NCBI GenBank assembly: GCA_947626345.1
Contig: CANQSF010000009.1
Location: forward strand, 20,673 to 84,672
Reading direction: 5' to 3'
DNA: 64,000 bases
Source of the DNA: an uncultured Oscillospiraceae bacterium
Lineage (GTDB): Bacteria > Bacillota > Clostridia > Oscillospirales > Oscillospiraceae
Part shown: positions 33,169 through 40,191 of the stretch, in pieces
Layout of the letters: every line of letters begins with the position of its first letter
Numbering within the stretch: the first letter of the stretch is position 1
The notes under the pieces: generated by a model
Told to the model about the DNA's origin: nothing
Databases searched by the model: none
Seen by the model: only the letters and a program-made list of their open reading frames with translations
Translations under genes and position numbers: made by a program

Positions 33169-35369
33169 CCGTCACGGTGGCGAAGAGCGCCGGATTCTGC
33201 TTTGGCGTGGACAGGGCCGTGGCGCTGACGGAAAAGGCGCTTGCGGAGGTCGGCTCCTGCTGGAGCCTGGGCGAGCTGATCCACAACCGGGACGCGGTGG
33301 CGCGGCTGAAGGACAAGGGCCTGCAGGTGGCGGACCGGGCGGAGGACGTGCCGGCGGGAGAGGCGGTGGTGATCCGCTCCCACGGTATTTCCCGGGCGGA
33401 ACGGGACATACTGGAAGGGAAGGGCTGCCCCATCGTGGACGCCACGTGCCCCAAGGTGTCCCGCATCCACCGGATCGTGGAGCGCGCCGGCGGCGAGGGC
33501 CGGCAGGTGGTGGTGTTCGGCGAGCCAACCCATCCGGAGGTCCGGGGCATCTGCGGCTGGTGCGAGGGCGCCGCGGTCGTGCGGGATATGGAGGAGTTCC
33601 TCCGCTGGATGGAACAGGCGGATATGGGACCGGACAGCCGTCTCACGGTGGTTTTTCAGACCACCTCCAACAAAGAAATTAGTGAACAAAGTATTAATTC
33701 AATAAAAAAACTGTGTACAAACGCTGAGATATTTGATACAATATGCGATGCTACGAGCATTAGGCAAAATGAGGCCAGACAGCTCGCCGCTACCTGCGAC
33801 GCGATGATCGTGGCGGGGGGGAAGCACAGCGCCAACTCCATCCATCTGGCGCAGATCTGTGCGGAGAATTGTCCCACCGTCCTGTTCGTGGAAAGAGCGG
33901 ACGAGCTGGACCGAGAGACCCTTTCCGGGTGTTCTTCCGTCGGCATCACTGCTGGCGCCTCGACGCCCTCGTGGATAATTAAGGAGGTAGTAAACAAAAT
34001 GAACGAGCCTGAGATCCTGAAAGAAGAACCCGTCGCCGAGGAGACCCCCGTGGTCGAAGCGCCTGCCGTCGAGACGGCGCCCGCTGCAGAGGAAGCGCCT
34101 GTCGCCGAGGAGGCTCCCGTTGCCGAGGAGACCGCCCCTGTCGAGGAGGCCCCGGCCGCACCGGCGGAGAAGAGCTTTGACCAGCTTCTGGAGGACTCCA
34201 TCCGCACCATCCACAACGGCGACACCGTCACCGGCACCGTGGCCGCCATCGGCTCCACGGAGATCACCGTTGATCTGCCCACCAAGCACTCCGGATACAT
34301 ATCCGTATCCGAGTTCACCGACGACAAGCCCGGTGTGGACATCAACGAGCTGGTCAAGGTCGGCGATGAGATCCAGGCTTCCGTTGTTCGCGTCAACGAC
34401 GTGGAGGGCACCGTGCAGCTGTCCAAGCGCCGTCTGGACGCCGCCAAGAGCTGGACCGACGTGGAGGCCGCCTACGAGGATGGCACCGTCCTAGGGGGCA
34501 AGGTCTCCGAGGAGAACAAGGGCGGCGTGGTCATCAACGTCAAGGGCATCCGGGTATTCATCCCCGCTTCCCAGACCGGCCTTGGCCGGGACGTGCCCAT
34601 GAGCGAGCTGGTGGGCAAGACCGTTCGCTTCCGCATCACCGAGGTCAACCGCTCCCGCAAGCGCGTGGTGGGCTCCATCCGCAGCGTGGCCGTGCGTGAG
34701 CGCCGGGAGAAGGCGGACAAGATCTGGGCTGAGATCGAAAACGGCAAGGTCTATCAGGGCACCGTCAAGAGCATGACCAGCTATGGCGCCTTCGTGGACA
34801 TCGGCGGCGTGGACGGCATGGTCCATGTCTCCGAGATCAGCTGGGACCGCATCCGCAAGCCGGAGGACGTGCTGTCCATCGGCCAGGAGGTGGAGGTCCG
34901 CGTCATCAGCTTCGACCCCGAGAAGCGGAAGATCTCTCTTGGCTACCGCAAGCCGGAGGATAACCCCTGGACCAAGTTCACCGAGACCTATCATCCCGGC
35001 GACGTGGCCAGCGTGAAGATCGTCAAGCTGATGCCCTTCGGCGCTTTCGCCGAGGTGCTGCCCGGCGTGGACGGCCTGATCCACATCTCCCAGATCGCCA
35101 ACCGCCGCATCGGCAAGCCGGAAGAGGTCCTGTCCGTGGGGCAGGAGGTGGATGCGAAGATCACTGCTATCGACAACGAAAAGCAGAAGATCTCCCTGAG
35201 CATCCGCGCCCTCATCGAGCCGGAACCGGCGCCCGCCCGTCAGCGCGCGCCCAGAAAGCCCGCTCCCGAGCCCGAGCCGGAGGATGACGCCCTGGTGTAT
35301 GAGATCTCCGCCACCGGCGAGGTCAGCGGCGTCGCTCCTGAAGAGGACGAGCCCACCGAAGAGGAATAA
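33165..35369 (+). CDS. ispH-rpsA: Fused IspH (HMBPP reductase) and ribosomal protein S1
   Basis: 734 residues. Residues 1-278 are 4-hydroxy-3-methylbut-2-enyl diphosphate reductase, the last MEP-pathway enzyme, with [4Fe-4S] ligands C12 (AGFCFGV), C95 (DATCPKV) and C194 (DTICDATS). Residues about 282-335 are an Ala/Glu/Pro-rich linker. Four S1 domains follow to about residue 690 (for example QGTVKSMTSYGAFVDIGGVDGMVHVSEISW), then a Pro/Glu/Arg tail. The IspH-S1 fusion is known in Clostridia. Inside the frame a perfect AAGGAGGT lies 11 bases before an in-frame ATG at 33999, so a separate 456-residue S1 may also be made. An AT-rich stretch at about 33660-33775 encodes the third cysteine region. 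Confidence 0.95.
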   Translation: MTVTVAKSAGFCFGVDRAVALTEKALAEVGSCWSLGELIHNRDAVARLKDKGLQVADRAEDVPAGEAVVIRSHGISRAERDILEGKGCPIVDATCPKVSRIHRIVERAGGEGRQVVVFGEPTHPEVRGICGWCEGAAVVRDMEEFLRWMEQADMGPDSRLTVVFQTTSNKEISEQSINSIKKLCTNAEIFDTICDATSIRQNEARQLAATCDAMIVAGGKHSANSIHLAQICAENCPTVLFVERADELDRETLSGCSSVGITAGASTPSWIIKEVVNKMNEPEILKEEPVAEETPVVEAPAVETAPAAEEAPVAEEAPVAEETAPVEEAPAAPAEKSFDQLLEDSIRTIHNGDTVTGTVAAIGSTEITVDLPTKHSGYISVSEFTDDKPGVDINELVKVGDEIQASVVRVNDVEGTVQLSKRRLDAAKSWTDVEAAYEDGTVLGGKVSEENKGGVVINVKGIRVFIPASQTGLGRDVPMSELVGKTVRFRITEVNRSRKRVVGSIRSVAVRERREKADKIWAEIENGKVYQGTVKSMTSYGAFVDIGGVDGMVHVSEISWDRIRKPEDVLSIGQEVEVRVISFDPEKRKISLGYRKPEDNPWTKFTETYHPGDVASVKIVKLMPFGAFAEVLPGVDGLIHISQIANRRIGKPEEVLSVGQEVDAKITAIDNEKQKISLSIRALIEPEPAPARQRAPRKPAPEPEPEDDALVYEISATGEVSGVAPEEDEPTEEE
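33714..33742 (+). promoter_or_regulatory. Candidate internal promoter for the S1 part
   Basis: TGTACA (33714-33719), 17-bp spacer, TACAAT (33737-33742) with TGA before it (extended -10), inside the AT-rich patch of the ispH coding sequence and about 255 bases upstream of the internal S1 start. Confidence 0.4.
33981..34001 (+). promoter_or_regulatory. Internal Shine-Dalgarno and ATG for free S1
   Basis: AAGGAGGT at 33981-33988, a full anti-SD match, 10 bases before ATG 33999-34001. The ATG is in frame with IspH (residue 279, MNEPEI), exactly at the domain boundary. Confidence 0.7.
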
Positions 35370-35381
35370 GACAAGCACGAT

Positions 35382-35415
35382 AAAAAACAAGCGGCTTTGC
35401 CGCTTGTTTTTTATT
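35382..35415 (+). terminator. ispH-rpsA terminator
   Basis: AAAAAACAAGCGGC / GCCGCTTGTTTTTT, 14-bp stem with loop TTT and U-rich tail. A strong intrinsic terminator, bidirectional in composition. Confidence 0.92.
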
Positions 35416-35973
35416 GTGTCCGTGCGCGGTGAGACGAACTGGAAGTTATCTTTCCAATCTCATTCTTGCCGCAGCAGCACCGATTTGCGTCATGCCTTGG
35501 TGTCCATCAAACCGAAATCCGTTTCGTTTATAAAACGCGATCGCCCTCTCGTTCTCCTTTAGTACCCAAATCGCGATATGGGGATAGTCTTTTAATAGAA
35601 CGAGAGCCTCCTGTAATAATTGTTTCCCTATTCCGCATCCATAGTGGTCTGCTAAAACATAAAGCGCACCGATCTCGCCCGTGTTTGGCAGATCTCCATC
35701 GTGGTTTTCTCCATACTCAGCAAATCCAATAACATGACCGTCTTTCTTTGCGATGATCGTGTTATCTGTTGAGCAGAAAGCCATTTCTTCACACTGTTCA
35801 AGAGTATGCTCATCTAGGTATTTCTGTTCAACGATCCCCGAATAAGCTTCTTGCCATGATTTCCAATGGACATACGCTTTTTCTCTGATTTCCGTATCCG
35901 TTTCTATCTTCTTAATAATGACTTTGTCCATATCTGTTTTCTACACATCGGCTCGGGAAATGCCGCTTGTTTT
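35398..35973. repeat. 13-bp direct repeats flanking the acetyltransferase cassette
   Basis: TGCCGCTTGTTTT occurs at 35398-35410 (right arm of the rpsA terminator) and again exactly at 35961-35973. The sequence between them holds only the GNAT gene. Confidence 0.7.
35446..35931 (-). CDS. GNAT family N-acetyltransferase
   Basis: 161 residues. Acetyl-CoA binding motif A is IGALYVLADHYGCGIGKQLLQEALVLL (Q/RxxGxG/A form), and motif B is AIWVLKENERAIAFYKRNGFRFDG. The substrate is unknown. The gene is noticeably richer in A and T than its neighbours and uses AT-ended codons, a sign of recent acquisition. It lies opposite to ispH-rpsA and downstream of recG on the same strand, and is flanked by a 13-bp direct repeat. 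The ribosome site is weak. Confidence 0.9.
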   Translation of the reverse strand: MDKVIIKKIETDTEIREKAYVHWKSWQEAYSGIVEQKYLDEHTLEQCEEMAFCSTDNTIIAKKDGHVIGFAEYGENHDGDLPNTGEIGALYVLADHYGCGIGKQLLQEALVLLKDYPHIAIWVLKENERAIAFYKRNGFRFDGHQGMTQIGAAAARMRLER

Positions 35974-35990
35974 GATGCGAGCACACGCTC

Positions 35991-38045
35991 TTAGTTGAAG
36001 GTGTCGCTGTGGAGATCGAACAGGGCCGTGATGCGCTCTCGCAGCGGCCGGTTCTCCGGCATCTCCAGTGCCGGGTCCTCCTCCAGCAGGGCATGGGCCT
36101 CCTGCTGGGCCAGATGGAGCACCCGCATATCGCCGGCCAGGTCCGCCACATGCATCTCCGGCAGGCCGTGCTGCCGGGAGCCGAAGAAATCGCCGGGGCC
36201 CCGCAGGCGCAGGTCCTCCTCGGATATCTTGAAGCCGTCATTCGTCTTCGTCATGATGCCCAGCCGCGCCTGGGCCTCCGGGGAGTCCGCGTCGGAAAAG
36301 AGCACGCAGTAGCTCTTATGGCTGCCACGGCCCACACGGCCACGGAGCTGGTGCAGCTGGCTCAGGCCGAACAGATCCGCGTTCTCCACGATCATCAGCG
36401 CCGCGTTGGGGATGTCCACGCCCACCTCGATCACCGTGGTGGACACCAGGATATCCGCTTCGCCGGCGGCAAAGGCGGCCATGACCGCGTCCTTTTCCTT
36501 CGCCTTCATCTTGCCGTGCACGCAGGACACCCGCAGGTCGGGGAACACGTCCCGCTGCAGGGTCCGGGCCCAGCTCTCGGCGCTCTTGCGGTCGGCGCTC
36601 TCGCCGTTTTCCTCCACCATGGGGCAGACCACGAACACCTGCCGGCCCTCGCCCACCAGCCGGCGGACGAACCGCCAGATCCGCGGCCGCATGTCCTCGC
36701 CCAGGGCGAAAGTGTCCACTTTCTGCCGGCCGGGGGGCAGCTCGTCCAGCACGGAGATGTCCAGCTCGCCGTAGATGATCAGCGCCAGGGTGCGGGGGAT
36801 GGGGGTGGCGGACATGACCAGCACGTGGGGCCGCTGGCCCTTGCCGGCCAGGGCGCTGCGCTGTTCCACGCCGAAGCGGTGCTGCTCGTCGGTGACTACC
36901 AGCCCCAGGTCGGCAAAGGTCACCCCCGCGCCGAGCAGCGCGTGGGTTCCCACGGCCACGTCGGCCATGCCCAGCGCGAGAAGCTCATGGGCCTTGCGCT
37001 TTTCCGATGCCTTCATCGAGCCCGTGAGCTTGATGAGCCGCACGCCGAGGGGCTCCAGCAGGGCGGAGAGATTCGTATAGTGCTGATCCGTCAGGATCTC
37101 CGTGGGGGCCATGAAGGCGGACTGCATGCCGTTTTTGGCGCACTGCCAGATGAGCGCCGCCGCCACCAGGGTCTTGCCGCTGCCCACGTCGCCCTGGAGC
37201 AGGCGGTCCATGGGCGCGCCGGAGGCCATATCGGCCAGGGCCTCGTTCACGGCCCGCACCTGGGCGGCCGTGGGGCGGTAGGGGAGCGCGGCCCAGAACT
37301 CGTCCATGGGGCGCGCGGCGATGATGCGTCCGCCGGAGACCGTCCGCTCCCGGCGCATGTATCCCAGGGCCGCAGCCAGCACGAACAGCTCCTCGAACAC
37401 CAGCCGCCGCCGGGCCTGCTCCAGCGCCTGGTCGTCCCGGGGCATGTGGATATTCTCGTAGGCGTAGCGGGCCTGGGCCAGATGGAGCCGGTCGGCCAGG
37501 GCCAGGGGCAGCGCGTCGGGGACGTGGCTGCCGCAGCGTGCGATGGCCTGCTCCATGGCGGAGAGGACCGCCTTCTGGGTCAGACCGGCGGTGAGGCGGT
37601 AGATGGGCAGGATGCGGCCCGTGACCACGCCCTGGCGGTCGGCCCGCTCAAAGACGGGGTTGGTCATGGTCCGCCGCCGTCCCGCGGCGCTGAGCCGGCC
37701 GTAAAAGATATAGCTCTCGCCGGTGATCAGCTGGGACTTGAGAAAGTTCTGGTTGAACCAGGTGATGTCCACCGTGCCGGTGTCGTCCACTGCCCGCAGG
37801 TGCAGCAGCTCCATGCCCCGGCGCACGAAGGAGACGGTGGCCGGCGCAGCGGCCATGGCCCGCACGCACACCGGCGTCTCCAGAGGCGCGTCGGCGATGG
37901 CGTAGGTCATGCGCCGGTCCTCATATGCCCGGGGGAAATCGTTGAGGAGGTCGCCCAGCGTCCGCACGCCCAGCTTTTCAAAGGCTTTGGCCCTGGCGTC
38001 GCCCACGCCTTTCAGATCCCGGATGTCAGTCTGCAAAATATCCAT
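35991..38045 (-). CDS. recG: ATP-dependent DNA helicase RecG
   Basis: Branch-migrating helicase that rescues stalled replication forks. 684 residues, normal for Firmicutes. N-terminal wedge (OB fold, VDDTGTVDITWFNQNFLKSQL), Walker A LLQGDVGSGKTLVAAAL, DEQH box DEQHRFGVEQR, motif III SATPIPRTLAL, motif VI QLRGRVGRGSHKSYC. The ATG is at 38045 with no Shine-Dalgarno. A well-formed promoter sits so close that transcription would start at the ATG itself, so the mRNA may be leaderless. It is divergent from the M3 peptidase gene. Confidence 0.96.
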   Translation of the reverse strand: MDILQTDIRDLKGVGDARAKAFEKLGVRTLGDLLNDFPRAYEDRRMTYAIADAPLETPVCVRAMAAAPATVSFVRRGMELLHLRAVDDTGTVDITWFNQNFLKSQLITGESYIFYGRLSAAGRRRTMTNPVFERADRQGVVTGRILPIYRLTAGLTQKAVLSAMEQAIARCGSHVPDALPLALADRLHLAQARYAYENIHMPRDDQALEQARRRLVFEELFVLAAALGYMRRERTVSGGRIIAARPMDEFWAALPYRPTAAQVRAVNEALADMASGAPMDRLLQGDVGSGKTLVAAALIWQCAKNGMQSAFMAPTEILTDQHYTNLSALLEPLGVRLIKLTGSMKASEKRKAHELLALGMADVAVGTHALLGAGVTFADLGLVVTDEQHRFGVEQRSALAGKGQRPHVLVMSATPIPRTLALIIYGELDISVLDELPPGRQKVDTFALGEDMRPRIWRFVRRLVGEGRQVFVVCPMVEENGESADRKSAESWARTLQRDVFPDLRVSCVHGKMKAKEKDAVMAAFAAGEADILVSTTVIEVGVDIPNAALMIVENADLFGLSQLHQLRGRVGRGSHKSYCVLFSDADSPEAQARLGIMTKTNDGFKISEEDLRLRGPGDFFGSRQHGLPEMHVADLAGDMRVLHLAQQEAHALLEEDPALEMPENRPLRERITALFDLHSDTFN

Positions 38046-38051
38046 GGTCCG

Positions 38052-38080
38052 ATTTTACCACGAACGGCGGGAGAATTCAA
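38052..38080 (-). promoter_or_regulatory. recG promoter, likely leaderless
   Basis: On the minus strand: TTGAAT (38075-38080), 17-bp spacer, TAAAAT (38052-38057) with TGG before it. Seven bases downstream of the -10 is the A of the ATG. Confidence 0.6.
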
Positions 38081-38105
38081 TTTCCGATGCGCCATTTCCC
38101 GGCAC

Positions 38106-38134
38106 TTGCACTTTGCAGCTGGCTATGATAAAAT
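38106..38134 (+). promoter_or_regulatory. M3 peptidase promoter
   Basis: TTGCAC (38106-38111), 17-bp spacer, TAAAAT (38129-38134) with TGA before it. It lies 26 bases from the recG -35, and the two divergent promoters could share a regulator. Confidence 0.6.
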
Positions 38135-38191
38135 CAAATCACGATTTTATTGATCGAAGGTCCGCCACGCGGACCGGAACGGAGGACATAC

Positions 38192-39898
38192 ATGATCAAA
38201 TTCTCGGAAATGCCTTATGTGCGCCCGGACGTGGAGCAGATGAAGAAGGATCTGGCGGCCATGACGGAGAAGCTGAAAAACGCCTCCAGCTACGCCGAGG
38301 CGAAGGAGCTGTTCCTGGCCAAGGAGCAGGAGGCCAAGCACGGCCGCACCATGGGCACGCTGGCCCACATCCGCCATAGCATCGACACCCGGGATGCGTT
38401 TTACGACGGGGAGATGAAGTTCTGGAACGCCGCCGGCCCGGCCCTGCAGGAGTATGAGCAGCAGTGGACCATGGCCATGCTGGCCAGCCCCTTCCGGAAG
38501 GATTTCGAGGCGGAGTACGGCGATCTGATGTTCGTCAACGCGGAGATCGCCCTGAAGGCGTTCTCCCCGGAGATCATCCCCGACCTGATCCAGGACAACG
38601 ACCTGTCCCAGGAGTATGAAAAGCTGCTGGCGTCGGCCCAGATCCCCTTCGAGGGGGGCGTGTACACCCTCAGCCAGCTGACGCCCTTCAAAAACGACCC
38701 GGACGACGCCCGGCGCCTGGCGGCCTGGAAGGCGGAGGGGCAGTGGTACAAGGACAACCAGGACAAGCTAGACGACATCTACGACAAGCTGGTGCACCTG
38801 CGGGACGGCATGGGCAAGAAGCTGGGATACGGCGGCTACACCCCCCTGGGCTACTACAGCATGGGCCGCAACTGCTACACCAGGGAGGACGTGGAGCGCT
38901 TCCGGGAGGCGGTGGTGCAGTATCTCGTCCCGGTGGCGGACGCCATCTACCGGCGGCAGGCGGAGCGGCTGGGCAAGCAGTACCCCATGAGCTTTGCGGA
39001 CAACGCGCTGGAGTTCCGCTCCGGCAACCCCAGGCCCCAGGGCACGCCCGACGACATCCTGGCGGCGGGGAAGAAGTTCTATAACGAGCTGAGCCCGGAG
39101 ACGGCGGAGTTTTTCAACACCATGCTGGACATGGAGCTGCTGGACGTGCTGTCCACGGAGGGCAAGGAGGCCGGCGGCTACTGCACCAGCATCCCCGACT
39201 ACGGCGTACCGTTCATCTTCGCCAACTTCAACGGCACCCAGCACGACGTGGAGGTGGTCACCCACGAGGCAGGCCACGCCTTCGCCTCCTGGATGAACAA
39301 GGACCGCGTCCCCGCCAGCTACATCTGGCCCAGCATGGAGGGCTGCGAGGTCCACTCCATGAGCATGGAGTTCATGGCCTGGCCCTGGGAGGAGGACTTC
39401 TTCGGTGACGATGCCCGGAAATTCCGCTACAGCCACCTGGCCGGGGCGCTGACGTTCATCCCCTACGGCACCATGGTGGACCACTTCCAGCACGAGGTGT
39501 ACGACCACCCGGAGATGACCCCGGCGGAGCGGCACGCCACCTGGAAGCGTCTGCTGGGGGTGTATATGCCCTGGATGAAGCTGGATGGGGACATCCCCTT
39601 CTACAGCGAGGGAGAGGGCTGGCAGCGCCAGCACCACATCTACTCCCGGCCGTTTTATTACATCGACTACTGCCTGGCCCAGACGGTGTCGCTGCAGTTC
39701 TGGGCGCTGCTGCAGGACGACCAGAAAGCGGCGTGGGCCAAGTACATGGCCTACACCCGTCAGGGCGGCAGCCGGGTGTTCACGGAGCTTCTGGCCAACG
39801 CGGGTCTGGAGAGCCCCTTCGATCCCCACTGCCTGGCCGGCGTGTGCGAAAAGGCCAGCAAGTGGCTGGCGGATTACGACCTGGGCGGCATCCGGTAA
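38192..39898 (+). CDS. M3 family oligoendopeptidase
   Basis: Zinc metalloendopeptidase of 568 residues that cleaves short peptides in the cytosol (PepF-like M3B group). The zinc site is HEAGH at 358-362 (VEVVTHEAGHAFASWM) with the third ligand downstream in GCEVHSMSMEFM. There is no signal peptide. The ATG at 38192 has ACGGAGG upstream. It immediately precedes the first peptide transporter operon, so it plausibly degrades imported oligopeptides. It has its own promoter divergent from recG. Confidence 0.93.
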   Translation: MIKFSEMPYVRPDVEQMKKDLAAMTEKLKNASSYAEAKELFLAKEQEAKHGRTMGTLAHIRHSIDTRDAFYDGEMKFWNAAGPALQEYEQQWTMAMLASPFRKDFEAEYGDLMFVNAEIALKAFSPEIIPDLIQDNDLSQEYEKLLASAQIPFEGGVYTLSQLTPFKNDPDDARRLAAWKAEGQWYKDNQDKLDDIYDKLVHLRDGMGKKLGYGGYTPLGYYSMGRNCYTREDVERFREAVVQYLVPVADAIYRRQAERLGKQYPMSFADNALEFRSGNPRPQGTPDDILAAGKKFYNELSPETAEFFNTMLDMELLDVLSTEGKEAGGYCTSIPDYGVPFIFANFNGTQHDVEVVTHEAGHAFASWMNKDRVPASYIWPSMEGCEVHSMSMEFMAWPWEEDFFGDDARKFRYSHLAGALTFIPYGTMVDHFQHEVYDHPEMTPAERHATWKRLLGVYMPWMKLDGDIPFYSEGEGWQRQHHIYSRPFYYIDYCLAQTVSLQFWALLQDDQKAAWAKYMAYTRQGGSRVFTELLANAGLESPFDPHCLAGVCEKASKWLADYDLGGIR

Positions 39899-39998
39899 GG
39901 CACTGTCATTTTCACCCGAAATCCCCGGCCGGATATTTGCGGTGGCTGGGCAAAGTGCTGTAATTGGTCAAAACCGGCGGTATTTCCGGATTGTTTTC

Positions 39999-40027
39999 TT
40001 GACACCATCACGATAAAGTACTAAAAT
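39999..40027 (+). promoter_or_regulatory. Promoter of peptide transporter operon 1
   Basis: TTGACA (39999-40004), 17-bp spacer, TAAAAT (40022-40027). The leader is about 157 bases to the lipoprotein ATG and contains three inverted repeats. The 39899-39998 stretch upstream holds nothing else I recognise. Confidence 0.7.
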
Positions 40028-40048
40028 ACATTAAAATGTTCATAGGGT

Positions 40049-40117
40049 GGACGAACGTTCGTCCGCCGCGGACAGCACCGGGGGCCGGCCCCCGGGCGCC
40101 CCGTATGCTACGGGGCG
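40049..40117 (+). promoter_or_regulatory. Tandem stem-loops in the operon 1 leader
   Basis: Perfect palindrome GGACGAACGTTCGTCC (40049-40064), a second palindrome CCGGGGGCCGGCCCCCGG (40078-40095) and a 9-bp hairpin CGCCCCGTA / TACGGGGCG with loop TGC (40097-40117). All lie downstream of the predicted transcription start, so they would fold in the mRNA. A DNA operator is possible for the first. Confidence 0.6.
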
Positions 40118-40191
40118 TATGGGTACATATACAACATCTCTTCGGGGATTTGTAGAAAGCGTAAAACAAAAATTTTATAGGAGGAAACAAG

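Noticed and set aside
33165..35369. IspH-S1 fusion as a possible missed stop or frameshift
   Set aside because: The junction is in frame, both halves are intact, and this fusion is established in Clostridia. The internal start is kept as a separate finding.
36009..38153. 714-codon plus-strand frame opposite recG
   Set aside because: Antisense shadow of a full-length RecG with all helicase motifs. The translation is Gly/His/Gln/Leu-rich and without domain features.
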